Of a stretch of 64,000 nt of DNA, positions 1 through 11,000 are shown one piece after another. Origin of the DNA: Misgurnus anguillicaudatus. Taxonomy: Eukaryota; Chordata; Actinopteri; Cypriniformes; Cobitidae. Under the pieces are notes generated by a model. The model had not been told where the DNA came from. It ran no database searches and saw only the letters and a program-made list of their open reading frames with translations. The translations under genes were made by a program, and so were the position numbers. Numbering within the stretch: the stretch's first letter is position 1; every line of letters starts with the position of its first letter. The stretch lies in assembly GCF_027580225.2 (NCBI RefSeq), contig NC_073358.2:13250001-13314000 (forward strand), written 5' to 3'.

Positions 1-1976
1 ATGACAGAACTTTCATTTTTGGGTAAACTTTGTTAATCAAACAAAATCAAATCAATTCTGTAGCTCTAAAAAATAATAAAGAAATAAATAAAGATAATAA
101 ATAAAGATAGTGTTATTATTCATTTGACTCAATTTCTTTGCCTAATGCTAATTTTAGACCTATCGAAAAAATGTACCCCAAATTATTTTAGTACTGTGAC
201 TTGACTTGAAACTTATCACACTGTAAAAAGTCATTCTGCAGGCTTGTAGATTTGATGAAATTGAATATGTAAACTTTATTTAATAAAATTAATTTCATGT
301 AGTTTGGTATTTTTTTGTGTTAAAATTCTATAAAAATGACTGGAATAAAAACAACTTATTGTTTTTGTGAATGATTTAGCTATTCTTATTGTGTATCTGC
401 GCATGTAGCGAATACTGAATAAATCCAACGTAATATTAATCAGCTGTTTTAAATTAAAAACCATTCCGGGTTGAGCAGACGGATTTAGGAAATATTTCTG
501 TTATTGTGCCAAAATTCAAAGTTTTGAAAGCATTTCAGTCGAGAATGTATGTTTTTTAACCAAGAATCTGCAGTAGGTTCATAAAGATATCGCCTATTTA
601 AACATTTCCTTCGAGCTTTTGACGATGGGAGCTCCAGATAATCAGCGGGCGCTCCGCGGGTATATATACGGGACAACGGTGCCTCACCTTGGCCAGTCTC
701 TCTGAAAATCTCCGCTGGCTGTGACGTCAATGTAATGTTTAAACTGTGGATAAAATTCATTTCGGGTAAATTTAACGGGCAATCTTTGGTCTTATAAGTC
801 TATAAGCAGGGTTTCTTTGTATAATTTGTTTGTAATTTGTAAATATTAATTACAATAAGGATTAATATGAACTGGGTTTGGACGTAACTTCAGCTTTAGG
901 ACCCAGGAGGTCGCATATCTAGGATGCATTCGTCGATTCGCATGCTGCGATTGGTGGTCCAGATGCAACTCATTTTGAGTGACAGAAAAACTGACCAATC
1001 ATACTGTTCCTCTGAATGGGTGGGTTCTCTTATCACTTACTCTCATAGATGTAATATGTATCTATTATGACAAATTCTGCTCGCTCGCTCGCTTGGTTCG
1101 TGTTTTAAAGATAAATGTGACTTTACTGCGGTCTTTTTCGCTTTGTTTAGTTTTGTGTTAATTATATCCACAAAGTATTCCAATAAATTGGTAATGTAAA
1201 ACTATTCTCCGCTGTAAATTAATTGTGTGCTCAATTGCGACGCCCTGTGTTGAATTTTCCCGCGGAAAACATGAACAACCATTGCTGACTGAAATGTTTG
1301 ACAAAGGCCTCTTACTGGAGTACAGTATCATTACTGAGGGGAAATATAACATTATTCATTTAATTCCACAAAAGGTGAGTAAGATATTAAATGTATAAGT
1401 TGTCTTTTTAAAATGTTTAAGCTTTCTACATAATGTAAGTTGAACATTTATTATTATTAATTTCGCGACCTATTATCTAAATTGTGTGTTCATGAAGGCC
1501 TGTAACATACTGCAGCTTCCTGCAGGCAAAGTGAAACATTGCTGAGGGAGAACTTTATTCACAACAAAAGGTGAGGAATATTATTAAATAAATATATTGT
1601 ACATATTATATTGTGTATATAGTGTATGTGTGTGTATATACACATGTTAGTAACAAATAAATATGTGACTGTATCCTATCGTGTGACAGAAAAAAATGTA
1701 GGGAAAAGATTTGCCCTAATTATAAATATAGATTATATATCTTCTCAAACATTTTTTGATATTATTTGTAATTCCAATGAGAATTTATTATTTCAATATT
1801 ACTGCACATTTCAAACACACCTAATAAGCCACAAACTCAGATGAACTCCATTGCACATATCTTCCAGTTTTCTTTAAAACATTTTAATATACAAGTTAAA
1901 TGTGTGGATTATTTCAATATTCAAGCTGTATACATTTATAAAGGTTTTAAGACATATTTGCTGTTTAATGTTGCAG
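1..1976. other. AT-rich left end, no gene recognised
   Basis: No exon of skic3 and no other convincing coding segment. A small GC-richer patch at 640-735 has a TATA-like tatatata on the plus strand and a tgacgtca (CRE) site at 722-729, and attggtgg and ccaat-type motifs follow near 950-1000. Around 1315-1376 and 1530-1571 two similar stretches each end in an AAAG/GTGAG splice-donor-like sequence. These could be non-coding 5' exons of the fragment at 1977, but that is weak inference. Confidence 0.4.
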
Positions 1977-2217
1977 GATAAAGATGAAGAGGCGGGACTT
2001 GAGCAGCTTGTGATGGCTGTAATTGTAAAGAATGGATCTTATAGGAGTGGCAGCCCAAGGGATGCTGGAATTGTTATCGAGGCCTTAAAGGTGTTCCCAG
2101 GGCATTCTTTATCCTCATTGGATTGGATTGGATCTATGCATTGAATCTCCAGTATCCCAGGCATATTTTCAGGTGTTTCAGAAACTTTTCTTGGAGCAGG
2201 ATTCTTCAAAGTTTATA
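1977..2217 (+). pseudogene. Decayed terminal-exon fragment of a SAMD3-like fish gene
   Basis: After a good acceptor (gttgcag at 1970-1976) the plus strand reads DEEAGLEQLVMAVIVKNGSY and then DAGIVIEALKVF. This matches the C-terminal block of a large family of fish SAM-domain-3-like proteins (xxDAGIVIEGVEVL followed by a GLIYALNLxYP block). The frame is broken after KVF: the IYALNLQYP stretch lies in a second frame near 2128-2154 and the YFQVFQKLFLEQ stretch in a third near 2165-2200. At least two frameshifts therefore separate the recognisable parts. The family is highly duplicated in fish; this copy looks dead, or is a captured exon. Confidence 0.5.
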
Positions 2218-2265
2218 AACTGATTACAGTACAGTAAGTCTAAACTGCTGTCTGATTTTGTAACA

Positions 2266-2754
2266 CAGTCTCACCCCATGTCGTCAACACTTGACGACAC
2301 CTGACCATTCGTCAATATGTGACGTGGAGGGTATACCTTTCGCGTCATTTTTTGACGAACTGGGGACTTCAATACTATTACGTCCGTTGCATTCTCTTCT
2401 CCTATTTTCTTACCATTTTCGCGTCGGTTTAGGGTTAGATTACGCAAAATTAAACGGTGTACGCGAAATTAAACAGTGTACGCGAAATTAAACAGTTGTC
2501 ACCTGGCGTTGGGGTTAGAAACAGTTGTCACCTGGCGTTGGGGTTAGAGTTAGGTTTGGGTAGGGATGTCATTATGTAAATCCAACCCTAAACCGACGCG
2601 AAAATGGCAAGAAAACAGGAGAAGAGAATGCAACGGACGTAATAGTATTGAAGTCCCCAGTTCGTCAAAAAATGACGCGAAAGGTATACCCTCCGCGTCA
2701 CATATTGACGAATGGTCAAGTGTCGTCAAATATTGACGACATGGGGTGAGACTG
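2266..2754. mobile_element. Fold-back element with about 175-bp inverted arms
   Basis: The arm at 2266-2441 is repeated in reverse complement at 2583-2754 with only about half a dozen differences. Within each arm the pentamers CGTCA and TGACG face each other as three successive small stem-loops (left arm: 2280-2298, 2310-2324, 2343-2357). The centre (2445-2560) holds short direct repeats, about three of a gtacgcgaaattaaacagt unit and two of an aacagttgtcacctggcgtt unit. No coding capacity was seen. Confidence 0.8.
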
Positions 2755-3030
2755 GGTTGGATTTTCTGGGTGTGAATCAATGTAAAAGAACACAAACATG
2801 GAACCTTTCATCGGGAAATCTGGACGGTTTTCTTTTAAGACTGTAAAATACTTTTTGTACACTGTTACAAATACACCATTAAAATTGAGATGCTTTCCTG
2901 TTCTTTTGACTGCAATAAAATAAGAATTGATTCATCTTTGTCTGTCATTCTGAAATCAGATATAATACTCATTACTAATAAAAATATTAATGGATGATGT
3001 TAAATTAAAATAGTATAATTGAATACTATT

Positions 3031-3470
3031 TATTGTATAGTGCTAGGTCTTTGTCCTGTATACCCAATATTTTGTTTAAATTTAAATTAATTTCTATTTG
3101 CAAATTGCAGATTGCCTTTTTGAATGGGTTACTATTAAAGAGTTTATGGAGTGATTCTAGCTCAATTTTTATTTGTTGAATTTAATTAATGATATTGCTT
3201 GTAATCTGTTGCCACACTTTTATTGAGTAGATATGGCATAATATTTTTTATTGTATAGTGCTAGATCTTTGTCTAGTATACCCAATATTTTTGTTTAAAT
3301 TTTAATAAAAAATTTAATTGCAAATTGCAGTTTGGCTTTTTGAATATGTTAATATTAAGGAGTTTATAGAGTAAATCTAAATCAATTTTGATTTGTTGAA
3401 TGTAATTAATGATATTGCTTGTAATCTGTTGCCACAATTTTATTGAGTAGATGGGGCATATTATTTTTTA
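3031..3470. repeat. Tandem duplication, about 218-bp unit, two copies
   Basis: Units 3031-3248 and 3249-3470 align end to end, both starting tattgtatagtgctag and ending near a ttatttttta tract, with roughly 10 percent divergence. There is no target-site duplication or TIR. It looks like an old local tandem duplication within AT-rich DNA. Confidence 0.8.
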
Positions 3471-3474
3471 CAGT

Positions 3475-3982
3475 GCAGGACTCGACCTGACTTACTTAGG
3501 GTGAACCCTTGAATTGATTTGCTTGATTTATCTGAACTGTGACTTGAGACTTGACTCAGACTTGATGGTTTAAGACTTGAGACTTGCTTGGACTTGACCA
3601 TGTGTGACTTGTCCCCACCTCTGCTCTCGGGAGAACAAGCACCCGTCTCCCGAGTGCCTCTCGCGTAAATTATTAGATGTTGATGGCTTACATTTCTTTC
3701 CCGTCACAGAAAACCACCACAGATTTATCAATGCTATTAAAGTATTATTTTGTTTTTGTTTGTTTGTTAATCATGAAGTACAAAGTAGATGAGGAAAACT
3801 AGGATTCCGTGTACTCAACGCGCCGCCATTGTTTGTTTACATTGCATGGAATGGTGCGCTGTAATCTGTGGAGCGGATTTATTGCATTCTGTAGAAAAGG
3901 AGGAGTGGCGTTTATCGCATTTTGGGAAAAAAGGGAAAAAAGATGACAGAATAACATGGCGGATATTGGATTTTGCGTAAAA
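3475..3982. repeat. Degenerate acttgact/gactcg low-complexity repeat and flank
   Basis: 3475-3620 is built from variants of acttgag/gacttgac; a matching set (gactcgggcggactcgactt type) reappears at 4860-4955. This suggests both ends belong to one older repeat split by the insertion at 3983-4414. No gene seen. Confidence 0.5.
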
Positions 3983-4414
3983 TTAAAGGAATAGTCTACT
4001 CATTTTCAATATTAAAATATGTTATTACCTTAACTAAGAAGAGTTGATACATCCCTCTATCATCTTAGTGGATGCACGTAAGCGCTGGAGCGCGCTGCTA
4101 CACTTCGATAGCATTTAGCTTAGCCCCATTCATTCAATGGTACCACTCAGAGATAAAGTTAGAAGTGACCTAACACATCAACGTTTTTCCTATTTAAGAC
4201 GAGTAGTTATACGAAAAAGTTTGGTGGTACAAAATAAAACGTAGCGCTTCTCTAAGCGGATTTAAAAGAGGAACTATATTGTATGGCGCAACAGCACCCC
4301 TGGGAGCACTTCAACTCGCCTGAAAAATCCGCTCCCCTTCTCCCTCTCAAATGCGCCGAGTCGAAGTACTCCCAAAAGTGCCACCACGCCACACAATATA
4401 GCTCCCCCTCTAGG
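3983..4414. mobile_element. Fold-back element copy A, right arm truncated
   Basis: Begins ttaaaggaatagtctactc and follows the same sequence as copies at 10743-11272 and 54349-57613: the tagcttagccccattcattc block, the cgtttttcctatttaagacg block, and a short right arm that folds back at gtcgaagtactcccaaaag. The centre has lost the ctccctctcataat loop and most of the right arm. No ORF of its own. Confidence 0.8.
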
Positions 4415-5036
4415 AATGTATTTTTTTCAGAAGAGAGATCTGTTTACGATGCACGCTTAAACACTTGATTAACTACTAGATAGTCTTGTTATTTTACTGC
4501 AACACACTGGCAGGCAGCAGCTAGTCGCATATGTGCAGACAAACACACACATCACACACATCTATGATGTCCTCATAGTCAGCAATAATTTGTTTTGCTT
4601 ACAAAAATCATAGAGAATTTATTTGCAAGACATCTGGTAAAAAGAAGATACCTCTATATTTCTTTCTTTTCTTTGAAATCATTTTTGATAGGAAAAGACA
4701 TAAAATAAAAATGTTCATTGGCAATGACAAGATGCAATAGAGGTATTTTTATGACTTTTTTATATTGCCATTGGTTTAATGGGTTGAAAGGTTAAAGTAT
4801 TAATAGAAAGTAACAATTTACAATAGAAATTTTGTATCTTTTTTCAATTTAATTACTTTCTGGACTCGGGCGGACTCGACTTGAACTCGGACTTGATGTT
4901 TAAGGACTTGGTCTTGACTGGTACTCGACAAAGGTGGACTCGGACCCAACTCTAATACATACATATATATACACACACATACACACTCGTGCATTGTTTT
5001 GAAGATTTTTAATAGAGAATGTCAAAATATAAATAA
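4415..5036. other. AT-rich intergenic or intronic DNA, no gene
   Basis: AT-rich unique-looking sequence with a short aca/cac tract near 4540 and the gactcg repeat at 4860-4955. Nothing coding recognised. Confidence 0.4.
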
Positions 5037-5148
5037 TTAATTTTTGAAATTTTGCTCGTTTCGACTCAATTTGCCAGCACGGGTCAGAAAGGAAAATTCA
5101 TATACAAAACAATGGCTGATGGTTCTGTCGAAACTGAATAGTAAACAG

Positions 5149-6289
5149 TAGGGTTGTGTGATAAACAGGTAGACATAATTAAGCGGTAGAAATTTGTCAA
5201 CCGGTAGAGATTTTGGACTATCACCCACACGCACCCACTTCAGGCTCCTGTGCACATGGTCGCGAAAACGTAACATTTGTACATGTATTTAAGCACTGCA
5301 GTTTTAAAACAAGTTATTTTAAGCCATTGAAACACAGACAACAGATCTATATGCCTGCGTTCTTTCTGTGTGTCAGGAGCGGACAAGTCGCGGCGCAACC
5401 GCTGCTCTTTCTGTCTGTGACGCGCGACTGCTGCTCATTAAGCTCGTGAGCATTTTTCCGCTTTATTGGCCTTAAATAGACATATGCGTCAAAATTCCCG
5501 TCTTTGCAAGCATCATCATAAACAAGACCAGTTAGGTCTTAAGAGAAAGTAAACAGCTAAAAGAGAAAGCGCATGTGTAACAGTAGCCGTTTCTCAATAC
5601 CAAGTACGCCAAACTCGGACTTGTGTCCTTCGTAGTTCGAACTTGCAAGTTCAGACTCGGAAGAACGAACTCCTGACGCGAAATGCATTCTGGGAAACTT
5701 CGCTGTCATAGGTCCATACAAGTCTCCTCTGATGCATCCTCGATAAAATGGGCGGATCAAGAACACATCCGGGGATTTTATGTGAACTTGGGCTTGATGC
5801 GAACTTTGAATTGGAACAGTACTTGGGCCGTGACTGATGACATTTCACAAGTCCACAAGAACACAAGTACAGACAAGAACGCATATTGAGAAACGGCTAG
5901 TTTATTGGATTCGGACTTTGGTCTTAAAGGGGAAGTTACCTAATTTTGCTCCTGTCTGTCACTCGTGTTAATCAAACACCATTGAGAGAAAATCTCTCAC
6001 TGCTCCTGATTAAATCACTTTTCTACATTAAATAAAAATATATATAGGCCTATACATACATGCATAATTATTTATTATCATTCTTATACAGTATCATTGA
6101 CTGTTTATCTTCAGAGTTGTGTTTGTTTTTATCTTCTTTCTATGCTTGTAAGAATTATGAACATTTCTATGGTATTAAAGATTTAAACCATATTAAAACA
6201 TAAAAAACTCTACCGTGATACATATCGTTATCATGATATAAAATTAATCCTATCGTGATAGAAGATTTTGGTCATATCGCCCACCCCTA
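5149..6289. mobile_element. hAT-type element with perfect 8-bp target duplication
   Basis: Ends are TAGGGTTGTGTG and CCCACCCCTA, flanked on both sides by GTAAACAG (5141-5148 and 6290-6297), the 8-bp duplication expected of hAT transposases. It has no transposase, so it is non-autonomous. It sits inside an older repeat whose other copy is at about 57640-58014 (shared ctcaatttgccagcac, atggctgatggttctg and cgattaat segments). A shorter TIR element lies within it at 5585-5899. Confidence 0.8.
5585..5899. mobile_element. Nested MITE with TAGCCGTTTCTCAAT termini
   Basis: Termini TAGCCGTTTCTCAATA and TATTGAGAAACGGCTA are near-perfect inverted repeats, and the interior has further inverted matches (acttgtgt... 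and ...acaagt). No convincing target duplication was seen. It lies wholly inside the hAT element 5149-6289, so it is the younger of the two or was carried along. Confidence 0.7.
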
Positions 6290-7918
6290 GTAAACAGGCT
6301 GGTGTCAACATACACTTGCATAAAGCATCTATATTTGTCCACACCCATGTTGATTAGAGTATTAAAAACATGTGTTAAATTAAGGTAAATTTAGAACAAA
6401 TAAAATGTGAGATTAATTTTTGATTAATTGCGAGTAAACTCATGACAATCATATGATTAATTTAGATTAAATATATTAATCGATTAATATATTAATATAA
6501 TAAATAAATAAATAAATATATATAATAAATATATTAACCGCCCTAATATACACTATTGAAATATTTTGTTATAATTTCAAAATATATACCTAATATACCA
6601 ATGTATACCTAATACAAACCATGGTTTTACTACAGAGACAGTGCAACCATGATTTTGGCTAAAGTCAATTTGTATTACCATATGTTTAATAGAAAATCAT
6701 GATAAAACTGGTTTCTGTAATGAGACAATGGTAAATTTATGGTTATTGTGATTTAGTTCACAAATAGTAAATCATGGTAAATTAAGTAAGGGATGAGCAT
6801 TGTCAATTTATCAATACTTTGTGTTTATATACAGACACCATTACTCTGCAGAGTGTTGTTTGTAAAAAAACAAAGGAATGCCTGGTGATGCGTGTGATTG
6901 TGCGAGGAAATAACTTGTTCAGCAGGGATAGACGCGAATAAACAAGGTTTAAGATGTCTGTTTGCAATCGCATCATTTATATGAATAGCACAAAGCACAT
7001 CAAATATGATGCCTTGTGTTTTTGCGGATGCGTGTGGCTGTCGTACTGTTTGACAGAAGCACAAAGGAATCACTCGCATCTGGAAAGAACTTGCAGTGAG
7101 GAGACATACGCAAGTAAATAAAGATTTAGATTTCATGTTTGCCACACTCGCGTAAAACAACACGGATTGACAGCACTGAAACTGGATGTGGCTATGGGGC
7201 GTGAGCTATGGATATGGATCGTGTCAGCAGTTTTACTTGTCAGTAGCGCGGAGTGTGGCAATCTCAGCTCATTTCAGGTAATGAGGAACAGGAGAAAGAC
7301 GGTACCTCTTTACACAAAATGAGAATATTTGTTTTCGATTCCAAAAGTAGACATTCCAAGCATTATGTAGACATTTATCTTTTTTTTGTTTGTATTAGTT
7401 AAGTTACAGTTAATTTTTCTAGTTTTCTAGAGTTTCTGAAAGGACTTCACTGAGGGAGAGAGAACATAATGCGCACCATCTTCATTTCCTTAATTTTGCG
7501 AAATGTGCCACAAAAAAATAGACACTTTAACGTTTTATATAATGTATATCCACATGTCCAAAATCAGCAGAGTAATCTAAGTCTCTTTGCACAGTAATTT
7601 AAAAAAAAAGTTGTGGCACCAGCACTGCCGTCGACCCCAGCGAGTTAACTGATCTGCAAGCGGTAAACAGAGACCTGTAAACTTGAAAAAAGTGAGCCCA
7701 CAGCAAAATACTACATAACGTGAAAGTGGAAACTTTAAATTTGTCACTTTCAACCAATGCATACGTTAATTTCTCTACTAATATGTTATTCAAATATTAA
7801 TTTTTAAATAAAAAACAGAAAGATATAGTATGCCTTATTTTAAACTTTAATTATTAATCAATCTCTCATTCCAAAAAACTGACATATTAAATTTGATCAA
7901 AGCTAAATGCTTTCAAAC
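6290..7918. other. Remnant of older element, then intronic DNA without recognised gene
   Basis: 6298-6545 continues the hAT-like repeat interrupted at 5149 (atgttgattagagtat, gattaattgcgag) and ends ccgccctaata. 6550-7918 is AT-rich; a pair of related segments at about 6885-6990 and 7010-7110 (tgtttgtaaa...cgcaagtaaataa type) suggests a local duplication. No skic3 exon found here. Confidence 0.45.
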
Positions 7919-8012
7919 CTGTGATATGATTCAGTGGCCTGTTTCTTTAGCTGCAGGTGTGTGTTCAGGTATCCGAGCATGATGAAGGCGTCAGGGTCCA
8001 CCTGAATTCTCT
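7919..8012 (-). CDS. skic3: skic3 exon p (last exon found)
   Basis: Encodes [20 protein letters not shown] and then [10 protein letters not shown] plus two bases of the next codon. The acceptor is gtttacag and the donor gtttga starts at 7918. The next exon (family AILLLQ region) was not found in 1-7918, so that intron probably extends past the left edge or the exon is too short to see. Confidence 0.93.
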
Positions 8013-11000
8013 CTGTAAACATGGATAGTAAAATAATATTTATTTTCTTAAATCAATTTTGAAAGTATCCTCAACCTATTGTGATTTTTTTCTAAATGTG
8101 TTAAGCACTTTCAGCTGCATTACTGGTGAATGTTTTTTTAATATTTTTGTGTATGTTCTCATACCGGTGTACTTGCTCAGAGCCACCTGAGCAGCTAAGA
8201 CAGCGTTCATCTGGACTATGTTGTAGAGGTAGAGTCCTGAGTCTCTGTTGCTTTTGTCCAGCAGTGTGGAACAAACCCAGTATGCATAAGCCTTCACACC
8301 CTCAGTCTGACATCAAATATACAAGTTACAAAAAAGTATATGCAAAACACAAAACTGTACTGCAGAGTAAGACATTCCTACATGAGTGCTCAGTTCTGTG
8401 GTGTGTCTGAAAAGGTCCATAGTGTCGTAACTTCCAACGGTTTCAGCAATTATCGCCTGTGAAATAAGAAAGGTGGATCTACTGTATGTAGTAATGGACA
8501 AAAGGAATGTTTTGTCTAGATAATCAAATAACCTCCCAGTCATATCTACTTTGTACCTGACCAATCCAACAGTTCACATACAGAGGCTCTAGAGACTGTG
8601 CAATCTTGAAAGCTTCATGAGAGAACTAAATAAAAATGAACAATTGAGGATCAAAGTGGTTCATAAAATTAAAGAGCTTAAAAACAATGAGGTTAAAATA
8701 TTAATGAAACTCATGTTACCTCAATATTTCCTTTTTTCAAATATAAAGCACCAAGGTTTGACCATGCAACCACATTCTGAAAATAATATCAAAGGGACAA
8801 ATTAGATACATTAACCTAAAGCTTAACCAATCATATTTGTCTTTTTAGCACTTACATTTGGCTCAGCTGTTACAGACTTGATAAAACTGTGTTGTGCAAG
8901 AGCAAAGTTTTCTATTCCTACAATACAAAAGTATAAAAAAGTTTTACTTATTAGATATATCCTCCAACTGTAAATGTTAGTAATTTGTCAGTTATTTAAA
9001 CCACCATTTATTCAGACTTATATACTATTAACTGTTATTAAAATATTTTTTATTGTCTACAATAAATAAAAAGTATTTAATTTTTGGAATACGAGATATT
9101 TCTTTTTTCTATACCATCAAGTGTGGAACTTGAGAGTCCCACTGTCCTTCAGTTCACTTTGTTTCAGGATTTTACAGAAAAAAAACAGAAAGAATGGAAT
9201 CTGCAGCTCATTTATCTACCCTTTGTCAAGGCTACCACTCCAAGAGTGTTCCAGTATGTGTGATTGGAACTGTCCAACATGACTGCCTTCTTTACACACT
9301 GTCAGAACAGGGTAAAACAAAATCAGCATATCGGTTTTCTTTCAGGAAACATTAAGAGCTGATGAGCTTCAGAGATATGTACCTGTAGGGCTTTCTCAAG
9401 CAAGGACTGAGGGTCCTCTCCGGGAAGAGAGCTGAGCAGTCTGAATTGGTAGTAGTAGTTTAGGCCAAGGTCGCACCACAGACTGGGTGCCTTTGGTATC
9501 AGTTTCAAAGCACGCCCAAAGCACCTAAGAAAGGAAAATTGGCAACATATATGCAAGTATTTAAACAAGTTGATGATTTCTTAGTTAAGTAACTTAAGCA
9601 CACATACAACATATGCAGAGATAACAAGGATAGATTGGTCACAAAGCCCAAGACATTCAAAGTTTCAAAAGTCAAGAAAATACTTAATTCTACATTAAAA
9701 TAACAGTAAAAAACTTTAAAATATAAAAATGCACTCTAAAATTTGTAATGCGCATCTATAAATGTACTTATAACGGAAGCATACACCTTAAAATTTCCTT
9801 CCAACAAAATAAAGATCAGGGCCTGTATTCATGAAAAATCTTAGTTTAAGGAGTTGCTCCTAGTGACAAAATTCTAAGAAAATTCTTAGAAATGTGGGCG
9901 TTTCCCCTTAAATTTAAAGAAAAGATCCTAGTAAAGAAGTAATTTATAAAGCATCTTAACCCTTAAAAGAGGTCTTGAAATCCAAAATTGAGTATCGACA
10001 GGACTTTTAGGAGGCTTAGAAGTTTCTTTAAGCAGCAGGAAATGTTATTAAAATGCATAGAGGGAGACAAAAAGTGCTGCAAACAATGCATACACGTGAT
10101 GTAATAAGACACATTAGATTGTGCAGGGATCATGTTTGTGACTGATCTTATTAGAGACATGCTAACATCTTTGACACAGTGCACAGGGGCGTCGATCTGG
10201 GTAGGGACGCTAGGGACATGTCCCTAGCAATAATTTAGACCGAAAATGTTATCTGTATTTATATACAATCACTGATGTCGATCAGTTTCTTGTGTTTTTT
10301 ATGTATTACTTTAAATTATATTATATTTAAAATGAATTTATTCAGGAATCATTTAAATGTGAGAAAGAAAGCATTATTATACCCACTGTAATTGTTTTAT
10401 GCACAAAATACGGAACAAGTTGTGTCACATGATGATTAAGGGACAGTGTCTTCCCCAACACATGACAATCCCATGTTAACCTGAGGAGTTGCAAACTTGT
10501 GTCAGTATATAAAAAGATTTTTAAATGAGATGACCAAGGCGGGGGTCCATAGTCCATGAAAGAAAACAACACCAACATGGTAGAAGAATTAATTAATGTC
10601 ATGATTGCTGAATACTTTACATTACCCCACATAGAAAAATATTCCTATACTGTCTGCCCTGTGTTCATTACTTGCACAGATGTAAACATAATGTAAGGTT
10701 GCATTTTAAACTTCTATTTTTACCACACGGATTAACTGTCTGTTAAAGGAATAGTCTACTCATTTTCAATATTAAAATATGTTATTACCTTAACTAAGAA
10801 TTGTTGATACATCCCTATATCATCTGTGTGCGTGCACGTAAGCGCTGGAGCGCGCTGCGACGCTTCGATAGCATTTAGCTTAGCCCCATTCATTCAATGG
10901 TACCATTTAGAGATAAAGTTAGAAGTGACCAACACATCAACGTTTTTCCTATTTAAGACGAGTAGTTATACGAGCAAGTTTGGTGGTACAAAATAAAACG

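Noticed and set aside
640..735. Promoter with TATA and CRE motifs
   Set aside because: The motifs are real, but there is no supporting gene start or conservation, so it is mentioned only within the left-end entry.
1..7918. Remaining 3' exons of skic3
   Set aside because: Scanned the minus strand for the expected next TPR segments and found none; probably beyond the window edge.
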